DNA from: Mycobacterium sp. E2733
GTDB lineage: Bacteria; Actinomycetota; Actinomycetes; Mycobacteriales; Mycobacteriaceae
DNA length: 64,000 nucleotides
Direction of reading: 5' to 3'
Assembly (NCBI RefSeq): GCF_001667585.1
Contig: NZ_LZJZ01000104.1
Coordinates: forward strand, 62,001-126,000
In this document: positions 42,601-51,370 of the stretch, in pieces
How positions within the stretch are numbered: the stretch's first letter is position 1
How the letters are laid out: each line of letters starts with the position of its first letter
Made by a program: the position numbers and the translations under genes
Notes under the pieces: model-generated
Seen by the model: only the letters and a program-made list of their open reading frames with translations
Database searches by the model: none
What the model was told of the DNA's origin: nothing

Positions 42601-42928
42601 GCCCGTCGCGGAGGCGCTGCTTGCGCACCGCTCGCTGGTCCTCGGTGCCGTCGAGCAGGTACGCCACCAATTCATTGGTGCCGGCGCCGTCATCGAAAGC
42701 GGCCACCGCTTCGACCATTTGGCCGCGCACGCGCTCCCGCAGCTCCTGGCTGGCGGCCCGGCCGAACGTGATGAGCAACATCTGGTCCAGCGTCGCCGCG
42801 CCCTCGGCGACGTAGCGGGTGACCAGCCCGGCCAGCGCGAACGTCTTCCCGGTGCCGGCGCTGGCCTGCAGCACGGTGGTGGACCGATCGGCGGGCAGCG
42901 GCCCGAGCAGGTCGAACCGCTCGATCAT
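39626..42928 (-). CDS. recB: Exonuclease V beta subunit
   Basis: An 1100-residue RecB. The UvrD-type helicase begins with Walker A QASAGTGKTFALAGL (~residue 22) and includes VMVDEFQDTDPVQWQ and LIGDPKQAIYAFRGGD. A C-terminal RecB nuclease domain carries GSVDAVLR…YLVVDYKTNWLG. It loads with RecC and RecD for single-strand annealing repair in mycobacteria. Four-base overlap with recC upstream and recD downstream. Confidence 0.95.
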   Translation of the reverse strand: MIERFDLLGPLPADRSTTVLQASAGTGKTFALAGLVTRYVAEGAATLDQMLLITFGRAASQELRERVRGQMVEAVAAFDDGAGTNELVAYLLDGTEDQRAVRKQRLRDGLARFDAATIATTHQFCQLVLKSLGVAGDTAANVTLLESLDDLIVQIVDDLYLAHFGQEREDPALGYREALRLAREVVRNPSTQLRPLDPEPGSRAAVCVTFAKDVLAELDTRKRRMGVLDYDDLLSRLADALATDDSPARVRMHHRWPIVMVDEFQDTDPVQWQVIDRAFSGRSTVILIGDPKQAIYAFRGGDIVTYLRAAKTAGEKKTLAVNWRSDAALIDRLQVVLRGAQLGDPAIVVDDVDAYHRGHRLSGAPHNDPFRLRVVQRETLGRRGIQNLPIDELRAHIGADLAADVRALLAAGAKFAGRPLQARDIAVIVEKHKDAAACFKALCDAGVPAVYTGDSDVFSSDAAEDWLCLLEAFDQPHRPGMVRAAAATMFFGETAESLAAGGDALTDRVAETLREWAGHARERGVAAIFEAAQLSGMGGRVLSAHGGERQMTDLAHIAQLLQEVAHRERSSLPALRDWLRRQRDERVGAPERNRRLDSDAAAVQVMTVFVSKGLQYPIVYLPFAFNRNAQDRDVVLFHDEGVRCLHIGGKESPDFKAVEKLGRKEDASDDSRLTYVALTRAQAQVVAWWSPAFDEPNGGLSRLLRGRRPGEAFVPDRCEPAKISDDDAMARLREWEAAGGPVIERSVVAAAPSVPPEPVPPDLDSRHFHRGIDTGWRRTSYSGLIRVTETFGSVGVSSEPEVTELDDEAGDIPLAQGASGPEVPSPMADLPVGAKFGTLVHAVLETTDPLAADLAAELESNIRGHSVWWPVDVAPDVLASAMVPMHDTPLGPLVGDVTLRRMGLRDRLRELDFEFPLAGGDLRSAAPEIRLADMGALLRAHLPADDALASYADRLISRPLGDQPLRGYLTGSVDAVLRVPDGATHRYLVVDYKTNWLGDPDRPLTSADYDRPRLAEAMLHSDYPLQALLYSVVLHRFLRWRLPDYDPARHLGGILYLFVRGMCGAGTPVVDGHPSGVFSWRPPPSLVAELSDLLDGRAAA

Positions 42929-45900
42929 GTCGGTTTCCTTTCGGCACGCAGCATCGGCAGCCAGACCCGGGCGGCGTACGCGCCCAACCGGGTGTCTTCG
43001 CCGTCGTGCTCTTCACCCGCGCGCGGCGGCCCCATCAGGTCGGTCAGCCGAGCGTTCTTGCCCCACGCGCGCACGTGGGCGGGTGCGGAGTCTTCCGCGG
43101 GATACCGGTCGCTGGATTTCCACCGGTATTGCGCCTCGCGCAGCGGATCGTCGCCGCAGTGCCGGGCGGCGGCCCAGGCATAGGATGTCTTGATGGGCAA
43201 CGGGATCGGCTCCCGGCGCCCCGCGTCGTAGACGGCCACCAGCTCACGCAGCACCGCCGAGGCGTCCTCGTGAGGCCGCCCGAGCCCCTCCACCCGCGGG
43301 GTGGTGCCCCTCTTGAGGCGGCCGATGCACACCGCCGACCAGTCCCGGCCGGGGTCGTGAGCGATCAACGCCAGCAACGGAATCCATGACTCGAGCAGAT
43401 GCTTGCCGTCCAGCTTGGAGTAGGTCACCGACACCAGCCGCTCGCCGTACACCGGTGCCACCGTGCCGGTCAGCCGCCGCCCGGAGCCGAGATCGATGTC
43501 GACGTCGTAGGCCCGGGTGTCGGCCCGGCGGTGTTGCTGCGCCGCGGCCGCCAGCAGGGCCGCCTGATCCCGGATCTCGGTTGCCCTGCGCCATCCCAGT
43601 TGGCCCGGTGGCAGCGTGCCCCGCCGCCACTCGGCCTGCCGGGCGTCGTCCGGCGTCCACCCGCGCAGAATGTCGCTCAGCATCCGGTCGCCGACCGTCC
43701 ACTCCTCGAGGCCGTCGAGGTCGACGGGCATGGCGTCCTGCACACCGTCGACATCCCGCGGCAGCGTGAACTCCAGGGCGCGGAAGAAGCCCTTGACCGG
43801 GTCCTTGAAGAAGCTGACGAGGTCGGCGAGGATCACGTCGTCGGCCGGCGGTGGCGGCAGCGGTCCCGAGATGAACCTGGGCGCTTCGGCGCGCTCGCCC
43901 GTGGCGGCCCGCGCCGCCCGCACCACGGTGGGGTCGAAGCTGAAGGCAACTTTCGGCACCAGCTTTCCCGGGATGACGTTGCGAACGTCGAAGGGCTGCA
44001 ACGGATGCTCGACGACGATGCGCTCGCGAACCTTGCCGGCCCGCTCGCTCGAGGCGGTCATGTCCAGGGTGTCGAGGAGCTCGGCCAGCGGCACCGCGGG
44101 CGGGCGCGGCTGACCCGAGTACTCGTTGGCGCCGGTGTAGGTGATCACCAGCTTCTCGGTGGCCGCGCCGATGGCGTCGAGCAGCAATTGCCGGTCCTCC
44201 GAGCGGATGTCCCGTTCGCCGGTCATCGGGTCGCGGGCCAGCGCGTCGTCGCCGTCGACGACACCGAGCCGGGGGAACACGCCGTCGTCGAGGCCCACCA
44301 GGCACACCACCCGGTGTGGCACCGAGCGCATCGGGACCATGGTGCAGACCGTCAGCGTGCCGCTGCGGAAGTTGGCCCGCGTCGGGCGTCCGGCGAGGCG
44401 CCCCTCGAGCAGTGCGCGGATGTCGGGCAGCCGCAGCATCGTGTCGGCGTGCGGCCCGGCGTCAGCCAGCGTCGAAGCGAACTCCCGGTGCATCTGACTG
44501 GTCTGCCACCGGTCCGAGTCGTCGATGCGCGTCAGCAGCTCGATGCCGCCGGCCAGCGCGGAAAGCCAGTCGCGCAGCGGCCGCGCGCCCGTCAATGAGT
44601 CGACCGCGCGTTGCAGCCGGTCCACGAATTCGGCTAACTGGCCGGCCAATTCGACGCGGTTGCTGCTGACGTCGTCGAGGGGCAGTGTCGCGTCGAGCCA
44701 GGCGTGCGAGTCGTCGGACATCGCGACGCCGGCCAGCACCCGGTCGATGCCGAAACGCCAGGTGTTGTGCACGAAGTCGACGTGGTACGGCCGCCGATGC
44801 TCCTGGTCGAACCCCCACCGGATGTTCGCCTGGCGGACCCAGCGGGCGATGGCCTCGAGGTTGTCGTCGGTGAAATCGAAGCGGGCGCGCACGGGCGGCA
44901 CCTCGGCGAAGTCGAGCACCTCGCTGGCTGTCACCCGGCCGCCGGCCAGTGCCAGCAACCGCGAGGCCACACCGAGTAGCGGATTGGTCTGGAGCGGCGA
45001 GCGGTCCGCGAGCCGCACCCGCAACCGGTGCGCGGGATGCGCGCCGTGCACCATGTCGCCCAACCCGAAATCGGCGACGATCAGCGGCGCGTACGTCTCG
45101 ATGTCCGGGCACATCACCAGGATGTCGCGCGGCTCCAACGTAGGGTCGTCCTGCAGCAGGCCGAGCAGCACCTCGCGCAGCACATCGACCTGGCGCGCCG
45201 AGCCGTGACAATTGTGTATCTGCACGGAGCGGTCGTCGGCGGCGAGGTTACGCCCTTGCGGCCGAACGGCATTCGCGGCGATGTCGGACTGCAGCCAGCC
45301 GAGCAGCGTGCCGGGGCGTTCCGGCGCGGGGAGATATTCGTCGGTCCGCGGATCGGCGGGCAGGCCGCGTTGCAGCTCGCGCAGGTCGCGCCCGAGCGTG
45401 GCCAGCAGCGGATGGCCCACGGTGCGATGGCTGGTGTCCAGGCGGCGAGGGATCGCGCCGCGGGCGCCGGCCAGCGCGCGCCACAGTTGGTCGCTGGGAT
45501 GCGGCAGCCATAGGTGCAGCTCGTGATGGGCGGACAACGCGTCCAGCAGCTCCACGTCGGTGCACGCCAGCCGGGTGTGTCCGAACAGCGACAGCCGCGC
45601 CGGCAGGTCGGCCCCGCCTGCACGCAGCTTGGCGAGGGTCTTCTGCTGCCGGATGTGCGGGGGGTCGGCGGCCACGGCGGCCACCAACTCCCGCCAGAGC
45701 TCCGGTTGCCAGGCCAGGTCGGGGTCGAGGTCACCCGGATCGCCCGCCAGCCAATCGGCCAGCAGGTGCGGGCGTTGCCTGGCATAGGAGGCGAACAAAC
45801 CGGCCAGCCGGCGGGCCACCGAGTAGCGCCGGCCGCGGCGCAGCTCGGCCTCCGCCCCCGTCGGCGCGAAGTGGCCCAGATGCCTTGCCAGGGTGCGGCA

Positions 45901-46227
45901 CCACGGCTGATCGAGCGAGCGGTCGATCACCCGCAGCAACGGCCAGGCCATCGCGTCCGGCGACCAAGGATCCTCGTCCGCGGTGCCGGTGAGTTCGGCG
46001 ATCAGGGAGCCGGGGCTACGGAACACCACCCCGGCGCACACCCCGTCATCGCCCCGGGCACGACCGAGCACATGCGAGAGCCGCTGGCTGAGCCAGCGCT
46101 CCACGCCGCGCGCGGGTACCAGCACCAGTTCCTCGGCGAACGGGTCGGTCTGCGGGTTTGCCAGCAGGGCGCCGAGGCCGTCGGCAAGGAGATCGGTGCG
46201 TTCGGCACGGTGGAGATGAAGCGCCAT
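42925..46227 (-). CDS. recC: Exonuclease V gamma subunit
   Basis: An 1100-residue RecC starting MALHLHRAERTDLLADGLG; the ATG at 46227 is preferred over a 17-codon extension of poor character. It has the degenerate helicase fold of RecC with QIHNCHGSARQVDVLREVLLGLL, DILVMCPDIETYAPLI and a VPHRVVCLVGLDDGVFPR motif. First gene of the recCBD operon, divergent from the acyltransferase gene with 156 bases between. Confidence 0.94.
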   Translation of the reverse strand: MALHLHRAERTDLLADGLGALLANPQTDPFAEELVLVPARGVERWLSQRLSHVLGRARGDDGVCAGVVFRSPGSLIAELTGTADEDPWSPDAMAWPLLRVIDRSLDQPWCRTLARHLGHFAPTGAEAELRRGRRYSVARRLAGLFASYARQRPHLLADWLAGDPGDLDPDLAWQPELWRELVAAVAADPPHIRQQKTLAKLRAGGADLPARLSLFGHTRLACTDVELLDALSAHHELHLWLPHPSDQLWRALAGARGAIPRRLDTSHRTVGHPLLATLGRDLRELQRGLPADPRTDEYLPAPERPGTLLGWLQSDIAANAVRPQGRNLAADDRSVQIHNCHGSARQVDVLREVLLGLLQDDPTLEPRDILVMCPDIETYAPLIVADFGLGDMVHGAHPAHRLRVRLADRSPLQTNPLLGVASRLLALAGGRVTASEVLDFAEVPPVRARFDFTDDNLEAIARWVRQANIRWGFDQEHRRPYHVDFVHNTWRFGIDRVLAGVAMSDDSHAWLDATLPLDDVSSNRVELAGQLAEFVDRLQRAVDSLTGARPLRDWLSALAGGIELLTRIDDSDRWQTSQMHREFASTLADAGPHADTMLRLPDIRALLEGRLAGRPTRANFRSGTLTVCTMVPMRSVPHRVVCLVGLDDGVFPRLGVVDGDDALARDPMTGERDIRSEDRQLLLDAIGAATEKLVITYTGANEYSGQPRPPAVPLAELLDTLDMTASSERAGKVRERIVVEHPLQPFDVRNVIPGKLVPKVAFSFDPTVVRAARAATGERAEAPRFISGPLPPPPADDVILADLVSFFKDPVKGFFRALEFTLPRDVDGVQDAMPVDLDGLEEWTVGDRMLSDILRGWTPDDARQAEWRRGTLPPGQLGWRRATEIRDQAALLAAAAQQHRRADTRAYDVDIDLGSGRRLTGTVAPVYGERLVSVTYSKLDGKHLLESWIPLLALIAHDPGRDWSAVCIGRLKRGTTPRVEGLGRPHEDASAVLRELVAVYDAGRREPIPLPIKTSYAWAAARHCGDDPLREAQYRWKSSDRYPAEDSAPAHVRAWGKNARLTDLMGPPRAGEEHDGEDTRLGAYAARVWLPMLRAERKPT

Positions 46228-46383
46228 TGCGGTGCAACGATAGACCCCGACACCGACACCGGGAGGCAGGACGGCCATCGGGGTCCGGTACCTGGGCCAT
46301 CAGGGGGCGTGGTGACACACCGCCCGCCGCGATAGCGACGAAAGGCCCTGCGCCTGTCGGCTCCGCTGTGCCAGGCTGAGACC

Positions 46384-47217
46384 ATGGCCGGCGTCGCGGA
46401 TGCCATCGGGTGGGCGAGTAGGCAGATCGGGGACCGGGTTCCCAAGGCGGACCTGGATCAGCGCGACCCGGACTTCATCCGGGACCAGTTGCCCGGCACC
46501 TGGCTGGTGGCGTCGCTGTACTTCCGGGCCGACGTCCGCGGACTCGACCGCATCCCGCCGCACGGCCCGGTGCTGCTGGTCGGCAACCACAGCGGCGGCA
46601 ACGTCCCACCCGACACGTTCGTCTTCACCCTGGCGTTCTGCTCGTACTTCGGGGTGGAGCGCCCGTTCTATCAGCTCGCGCACAACCTGGTCACCCTCTA
46701 TCCACCGCTGCGCTGGTTGCGCAAATTCGGCACGGTGGCGGCTAGCCCCGAAAACGCCCGTCTCGCTTTGGAATCCGGTGCCGCCGTGCTGGTGTACCCG
46801 GGCGGCGACTACGAGGTCTTCCGGCCGTCCTGGCAGCGGCACGTCGTCGACTTCGGTGGCCGCAAAGGCTTCGTGCGACTCGCCCGCGACACCGGCGTGC
46901 CGATCGTGCCGGTGGCCAGCGTCGGCGGCCAGGAGACCGCATTCTTCCTCGGCCGCGCGCAGTGGCTGGCCAAACTGTTGCTGCTCGACAAGGTGGTCCG
47001 GCTCAAGAGCGTGCCGATCTCGCTGGCGCTGCCGTGGGGCCTCAACGTGAGCGACCTGCTGGGGCACATCCCGTTGCCCGCCAAGATCGTCATCGAGGTG
47101 CAGGAGCCGATCGCAGTGCACGACGATGACCAGGCGGTGTACGACGAGGTGATCGCCAGCCTGCAGGCCGGTGTCGATCGGCTGGCCGCCGAACGCCGAT
47201 TACCGGTGATCGGCTGA
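46384..47217 (+). CDS. PlsC-family acyltransferase
   Basis: A 277-residue lysophospholipid-acyltransferase-type protein. Key motifs are LLVGNHSGGNVPPDTF (residues ~62–77, the His/Asp pair spread more widely than HX4D), FGTVAASPENA, YPGGDYEVFRPS and IVPVASVGGQE. This layout is the mycobacterial variant of PlsC/DGAT-like acyltransferases. An SRPBCC gene follows with a one-base overlap (TGATG), so the two are coupled. Confidence 0.83.
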   Translation: MAGVADAIGWASRQIGDRVPKADLDQRDPDFIRDQLPGTWLVASLYFRADVRGLDRIPPHGPVLLVGNHSGGNVPPDTFVFTLAFCSYFGVERPFYQLAHNLVTLYPPLRWLRKFGTVAASPENARLALESGAAVLVYPGGDYEVFRPSWQRHVVDFGGRKGFVRLARDTGVPIVPVASVGGQETAFFLGRAQWLAKLLLLDKVVRLKSVPISLALPWGLNVSDLLGHIPLPAKIVIEVQEPIAVHDDDQAVYDEVIASLQAGVDRLAAERRLPVIG

Positions 47218-47651
47218 TGCGCGTCGAACGGCGGATCGTAGTCAACGCGGACCGCGACACCGTGTGGAAGGTGCTCAGCGACCCGGATCGCTATCCCTCG
47301 TTCCTGCCGCACCTGGAGCGCTGGGAGACGCTGACCGAGGGCCCGGCCCGGGTGGGTGCCCGCTACACGGTGCTGTGGAAGATCGGGTCGATCCCGGTGG
47401 GCGGCATCGCCGAAGTGGTGGAGTTCAATGCGGCCCGAGATCTGGCCTGGATCAACATCACTGGCGTCACACAGCGGGGCCGGTTCCGGTTGCGCGACGC
47501 CGGACCGGGCCGAACCCGGGTGACCTTTCGGCTCGCCTACAGCTCGGAGGGCGGGCTGCTCGGCCTGATCGCGGATCGGGTGGCGGCGTTCTGGGTCGGC
47601 CGCTCCCTCGACGAGAGCCTGAAAAACCTTCGCCGCCTCGTCGAGTCGTAA
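47217..47651 (+). CDS. SRPBCC ligand-binding protein
   Basis: A 144-residue START-like protein with RRIVVNADRDTVWKVLSDPDRYPSFLPHLERWETL at the N-terminus and a long C-terminal helix. Likely a lipid or polyketide binder. Coupling to the acyltransferase suggests that it presents or carries an acyl substrate, which is inference. Confidence 0.78.
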   Translation: MRVERRIVVNADRDTVWKVLSDPDRYPSFLPHLERWETLTEGPARVGARYTVLWKIGSIPVGGIAEVVEFNAARDLAWINITGVTQRGRFRLRDAGPGRTRVTFRLAYSSEGGLLGLIADRVAAFWVGRSLDESLKNLRRLVES

Positions 47652-47673
47652 CCTGCCGCGCCGGTGAATACGC

Positions 47674-48540
47674 CTACTTGGCCAGTGTGAACTGGTTGAT
47701 GTCGATGTAGCCGTCCCGGAAAGCCTTGGCGCAACCGGTCAGATACCTCATGTATCGCTGGTACACCTCCTCGGACTGGATCGCGATCGCCTCGTTCCGG
47801 TGTGCCGCCAGCGCCGCGGCCCACAGGTCGAGCGTTCGGGCGTAGTGCAGTTGCAGCGACTGCCTGCGGGCCAGGTTGAAGCCCATCTTCGAGGCGTGGA
47901 ACTCCACCATCTCGATCGGCGGCAACTGGCCGCCCGGGAAGATCTCGGTGGCGATGAAGTTGTTGAAGCTGGTTTGCTCTTCGGTCATCGGGAGGCCGCG
48001 CTCGACGATCTGCTCCGGGGTCAGCATGGTGATCGTGTGCAGCAGCATCACCCCGTCGTCGGGCAACAGGTGATAGGCCTTTTCGAAGAAATCGTCGTAG
48101 CGGTCGTACCCGAAGTGTTCGAACGCGCCGATGGAGACGATCCGGTCGACGGGCTCGTCGAACTGTTCCCAGCCCTGCAGCAACACCCGCCTGCTGTGCG
48201 TGGTGGTCATCGCGTCGAACATCTTCTGCACGTGGGCGGCCTGGTGCTCCGACAGCGTCAGGCCGATGACGTCCACGTCGTACTTCTCGAGCGCGCGGCG
48301 CATCGTGCCGCCCCACCCGCAGCCGACGTCCAGCAGCGTCATCCCGGGCCGCAAACCCAGCTTGCCGAGCGCCAGGTCCATCTTGCGGAGCTGCGCCTCT
48401 TCGAGCGGGATATCGCGCATGCGGTCGAAGTACGCGCAGCTGTAGGTCATTGTGGGGTCAAGGAACAGCCGGAAGAAGTCGTCGGACAAGTCGTAGTGCG
48501 CCTGGACTTCCTCGAAGTGCGGCGTCAGGTTCTCCGTCAT
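47674..48540 (-). CDS. Mycolic acid cyclopropane synthase, CmaA1-like
   Basis: A 288-residue SAM-dependent methyltransferase. The N-terminus (PHFEEVQAHYDLSDDFFRLF), SAM site LLDVGCGWGGTMRRA, and VDRIVSIGAFEHFGYDRYDDFF match mycobacterial CMAS enzymes, with closest resemblance from memory to CmaA1 (distal cis-cyclopropanation of mycolates). It lies away from the mmaA cluster, in a block between recC and echA3 not seen in the M. tuberculosis order. It may modify a different position or chain. Confidence 0.85.
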   Translation of the reverse strand: MTENLTPHFEEVQAHYDLSDDFFRLFLDPTMTYSCAYFDRMRDIPLEEAQLRKMDLALGKLGLRPGMTLLDVGCGWGGTMRRALEKYDVDVIGLTLSEHQAAHVQKMFDAMTTTHSRRVLLQGWEQFDEPVDRIVSIGAFEHFGYDRYDDFFEKAYHLLPDDGVMLLHTITMLTPEQIVERGLPMTEEQTSFNNFIATEIFPGGQLPPIEMVEFHASKMGFNLARRQSLQLHYARTLDLWAAALAAHRNEAIAIQSEEVYQRYMRYLTGCAKAFRDGYIDINQFTLAK

Positions 48541-48676
48541 GCGGGGCTACGCGCCTTTCTGAATCCGGGGCCATTCAGCTGTACACGAGCGCGCGGCGCA
48601 GCTGGTTCAGCGTGGCTTCCCGGAAGGGCCGGAATCAAACTTCAGCGGGCGTATTCGGGGAATTCGAGTGAGGCTA

Positions 48677-48693
48677 CTCCCGTTTAGCGGGAG
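48677..48693 (+). promoter_or_regulatory. Leader hairpin before nitroreductase
   Basis: CTCCCG-TTTAG-CGGGAG forms a perfect six-base stem 26 bases before the start codon, just ahead of GAGGAGGGG. It may be a weak terminator for upstream transcription or a leader structure. Confidence 0.35.
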
Positions 48694-48718
48694 GCGGCTA
48701 GAAATTGAGGAGGGGCAC

Positions 48719-49234
48719 ATGGAGGCTTGGGACGCGATCCGCGCCCGGCGCAACGTCCGGCAGTACAAGCCGGATCCGGTTTCCGAAGACGACCTGAACC
48801 GCATCGCGGAGGCGGGGTGGCGCGCGCCGTCGGCAAAGAACCGGCAGCCTTGGGACTTCGTGATCGTCACCGACCGGGCGCAGCTGCAGCAGCTGTCGAC
48901 CGTCTGGCAGGGCGCCGGACACATCGCGGCGGCCGCGGCCGCGATCGCGATCGTGGTGCCCGTGCCGCCCGACGAGCGCAGGGTGATCACCGACAACTAT
49001 GACGTCGGGCAGGCCACGATGGCGATGATGATCGCGGCCACCGACCTGGGAATCGGGACCGGGCATTCGTCGGTCGGGGACCAGGAGAAGGCGCGCGCCA
49101 TCCTCGGTGTCCCCGAGGACCGGCTGGTGGCCTTTCTGTTGGGCGTCGGGTATCCCGCCGACCGTCCGCTCACCCCGATCCGCACGCCCAATCGGCGGCC
49201 CTTCGCCGAGGTCGTCCACCACGGTCGCTGGTGA
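48719..49234 (+). CDS. Nitroreductase-family flavoprotein
   Basis: A 171-residue FMN-dependent nitroreductase-fold protein. The start at 48719 has a very strong GAGGAGGGG site. RARRNVRQYKPDPVSEDDL and APSAKNRQPWDFVIV are the family FMN-binding motifs; DLGIGTGHSSVG is near the C-terminus. Substrate unknown. Confidence 0.85.
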   Translation: MEAWDAIRARRNVRQYKPDPVSEDDLNRIAEAGWRAPSAKNRQPWDFVIVTDRAQLQQLSTVWQGAGHIAAAAAAIAIVVPVPPDERRVITDNYDVGQATMAMMIAATDLGIGTGHSSVGDQEKARAILGVPEDRLVAFLLGVGYPADRPLTPIRTPNRRPFAEVVHHGRW

Positions 49235-49333
49235 GGACCCCCGTCCCCGCTTTTGATATGGCCCGCGATATCAAGATCGGAAGCACCTCATGGTTCCGAC
49301 ACAGCGCCGCCGCCGGCGTGCATGCTGGGGGCC

Positions 49334-49789
49334 ATGAACAGACACGAGATCACCGAACAGATCGTCCTGGCCCGCCTCAGGCTCGGCCTGACGTGGCAAC
49401 AGCTGGCCGAGGCCATCGACAGGCCGGTGGTATGGACCACCTCGGCGCTACTGGGCCAACACCCCATTCCCGCTGAGCTGGCAACGATTCTCGCCGAGAA
49501 GCTAGACCTGGACGAGTCGGTGGTGCCCGTGCTGGCGGCACCGCCCATGCGCGGCGGGTTACCCACCGCCGTGCCGACCGACCCAACGATCTACCGCTTC
49601 TACGAGGCCCTGCAGGTCTACGGCGGCGCCATCAAGGAGCTGATACACGAACAGTTCGGCGACGGCATCATGAGCGCGATCAACTTCAGCGTCGACCTGC
49701 AGAAGAAATCGCACCCGTCCGGCGATCGCGTCGTGGTGACACTGGACGGCAAATTCCTTCCTTATCAATGGATTTCGGCAGGAACCTGA
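49334..49789 (+). CDS. cynS: Cyanate hydratase (cyanase)
   Basis: A 151-residue cyanase converting cyanate and bicarbonate to ammonia and CO2. The active-site residues Arg88 and Glu91 (YRFYEALQVYG) and Ser114 (GDGIMSAINF) align with E. coli Arg96, Glu99 and Ser122 with a constant offset. The N-terminal HTH-like region (TWQQLAEAIDRPVVWTTSALLGQ) and C-terminal VTLDGKFLPYQ are intact. There is no cynT/carbonic anhydrase or cynR nearby. A patatin gene starts 2 bases after its stop. Confidence 0.93.
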   Translation: MNRHEITEQIVLARLRLGLTWQQLAEAIDRPVVWTTSALLGQHPIPAELATILAEKLDLDESVVPVLAAPPMRGGLPTAVPTDPTIYRFYEALQVYGGAIKELIHEQFGDGIMSAINFSVDLQKKSHPSGDRVVVTLDGKFLPYQWISAGT

Positions 49790-49790
49790 G

Positions 49791-50786
49791 ATGCCCGCCG
49801 AGGCGAAACCGGTAGACCTCGTTCTCTCCGGCGGGGGCGTGAAGTTCATCGGCCTGGTCGGCGCGGTCACCGCGCTCATGGATGCCGGGTACTCGGCCTA
49901 TCGGGTGTCCGGCGCTTCGGCCGGATCGGTGGTCGCGGTGATCTCGGCGGCCGCGTCCAAGGGAAATCAACTGACCAGTGGTCAGCTCAGAGAGCTCGCG
50001 CTGTCGGTGCCGTTGCGCAGTTGGCGCGACGCGGGCCCGGTGCCATTCGTCGGGTCCGCGTGGGGGCTGGTTCGGGACACGGCCATGTACCGCGGCGATT
50101 TCGCCCACGAGTGGATCCGCAGCGAGCTGAAGAACCTCGGGGTGGTCACGTTCGGTGATCTGGCCCTCGACGACGGCGACCTGCCTCCCGAACGGCGCTA
50201 TAAGGTTGCGGTCACGGTCGCCGACGTCACCGCCGCGCAGCTGGTGCGACTGCCCTGGGACTATCAGCGGCTCTACGGGCTCGATCCCGACGAGCAGCCC
50301 GTCGCCGACGCGGTCCGCGCCTCGATGGCGATCCCGTTCTTCTACCCGCCGGTCAGGCTCACCGACACCCTGGGGCTCACGTCCAACCTTGTCGACGGCG
50401 GGGTGCTGTCGAATTTCCCGATCGACTCGCTGGACCGCACCGACGGCAAATCGCCGCGCTGGCCGACGTTCGGGATCACGGTGATGCCCAAGCTCGCCGA
50501 GGGCGTGGAACAGGTGTTCCCCGCGTTGCGGCCGCTGCGCTTCCTCAAGCAGTCCGCTCTGCTGCAAAGCCTGTTCACCACCATGTTGGTCGGCCATGAC
50601 CAGGCGCAGCTGAGCCTGCCGTGGGTCAAGTGCCGCACCATCGGGGTCGCATCCACCGACGTGAGCGTTCTCGACTTCGGCATATCCCGGGGCCGCCTGG
50701 AAGAGCTCTGCGACAGAGGCTATGCGGCCGCGCAGGACTTCCTGTCGACCTGGGACTGGCCGGCGTATCTGGACCGGTTCCGATGA
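49791..50786 (+). CDS. Patatin-like phospholipase
   Basis: A 331-residue protein with the patatin layout: oxyanion LSGGGVKFIG (~12–21), nucleophile GASAGS with Ser43, and catalytic Asp202 in VDGG. Likely acyl hydrolase on phospholipids or other lipids. No signal peptide. It is coupled to cynS (one base between stop and start), an unexpected pairing. Confidence 0.87.
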   Translation: MPAEAKPVDLVLSGGGVKFIGLVGAVTALMDAGYSAYRVSGASAGSVVAVISAAASKGNQLTSGQLRELALSVPLRSWRDAGPVPFVGSAWGLVRDTAMYRGDFAHEWIRSELKNLGVVTFGDLALDDGDLPPERRYKVAVTVADVTAAQLVRLPWDYQRLYGLDPDEQPVADAVRASMAIPFFYPPVRLTDTLGLTSNLVDGGVLSNFPIDSLDRTDGKSPRWPTFGITVMPKLAEGVEQVFPALRPLRFLKQSALLQSLFTTMLVGHDQAQLSLPWVKCRTIGVASTDVSVLDFGISRGRLEELCDRGYAAAQDFLSTWDWPAYLDRFR

Positions 50787-50852
50787 ATCGGCGCGGAAGT
50801 GAAGTGACTGCACGTCGCGCACGTGTCACACTGGCGGCGAGGAGGCGAAGGA

Positions 50853-50885
50853 AACGCGGTGGCGGCTGGCAGCGGCCACCGCGTT
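50853..50885. terminator. Strong bidirectional hairpin
   Basis: AACGCGGTGGC and GCCACCGCGTT form a perfect 11-bp stem with an 11-base loop, between the converging patatin and helical-protein genes. There is no U-tract on either side, as is usual in mycobacteria. Confidence 0.65.
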
Positions 50886-50890
50886 CGCCA

Positions 50891-51370
50891 TTAGTTCATC
50901 AATACCTGCGGTGAGAGTTCCTTCAGCATCGCGTTGGCCCAGCGCATCTGGCGCAACGTCTCCGGGTGGCAGCGCGACGCCACGCTCAGCAGTTCGGAGT
51001 CCCTGGCGGCCTGCGCGCCCTGGGCCAGCAGCTCCCAATCCAGTGACACCCCCGCCGCCAGGCGGTGAATCCGCCGCAGGTCGGCGAGCAGCACCAGTCC
51101 GGGCTCCGGACGGTGCCGCAGCATGCCGCTCATCCGCGACTGCACGGCTCCGGTGATCGCGCGGGTGCGGGGCTCGGCGGACAGGCGCAGACCGTAGCGG
51201 CGGCCATGCTCGGCCAGCTCGTTCAGGTGTTGCTGCGACCAGCCGGCCAGGTCGCGCGCCAGGTGATTGACGTCCTGGTCGCTGTGGTGCCGCGCGGCCA
51301 CCAGGTTCAGATTGTGCGCCAGCTTGCGTTCGGAGCGGTGCAGCTCGCGGATCGCCATTTTGAGCTTCAT
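50891..51370 (-). CDS. Helical protein coupled to molybdoenzyme, unknown
   Basis: A 159-residue, almost wholly helical protein (MKLKMAIRELHRSERKLAHNL, AGWSQQHLNELAEHGRRYG, LDWELLAQGAQAARDSELL), His-rich and resembling a four-helix bundle. Its ATG overlaps the molybdoenzyme stop (ATGA). It may be a dedicated partner or chaperone, but it does not match TorD- or FdhE-type chaperones that I know. Confidence 0.6.
   Translation of the reverse strand: MKLKMAIRELHRSERKLAHNLNLVAARHHSDQDVNHLARDLAGWSQQHLNELAEHGRRYGLRLSAEPRTRAITGAVQSRMSGMLRHRPEPGLVLLADLRRIHRLAAGVSLDWELLAQGAQAARDSELLSVASRCHPETLRQMRWANAMLKELSPQVLMN

Noticed and set aside
38127..44598. Several long plus-strand frames (545, 650 and 399 residues) opposite recDBC
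   Set aside because: All mirror recD, recB and recC codons and lack protein-like features.
46205..46278. Longer recC start at 46278
   Set aside because: The added 17 residues have no homology-like pattern; the ATG at 46227 gives the normal RecC N-terminus.
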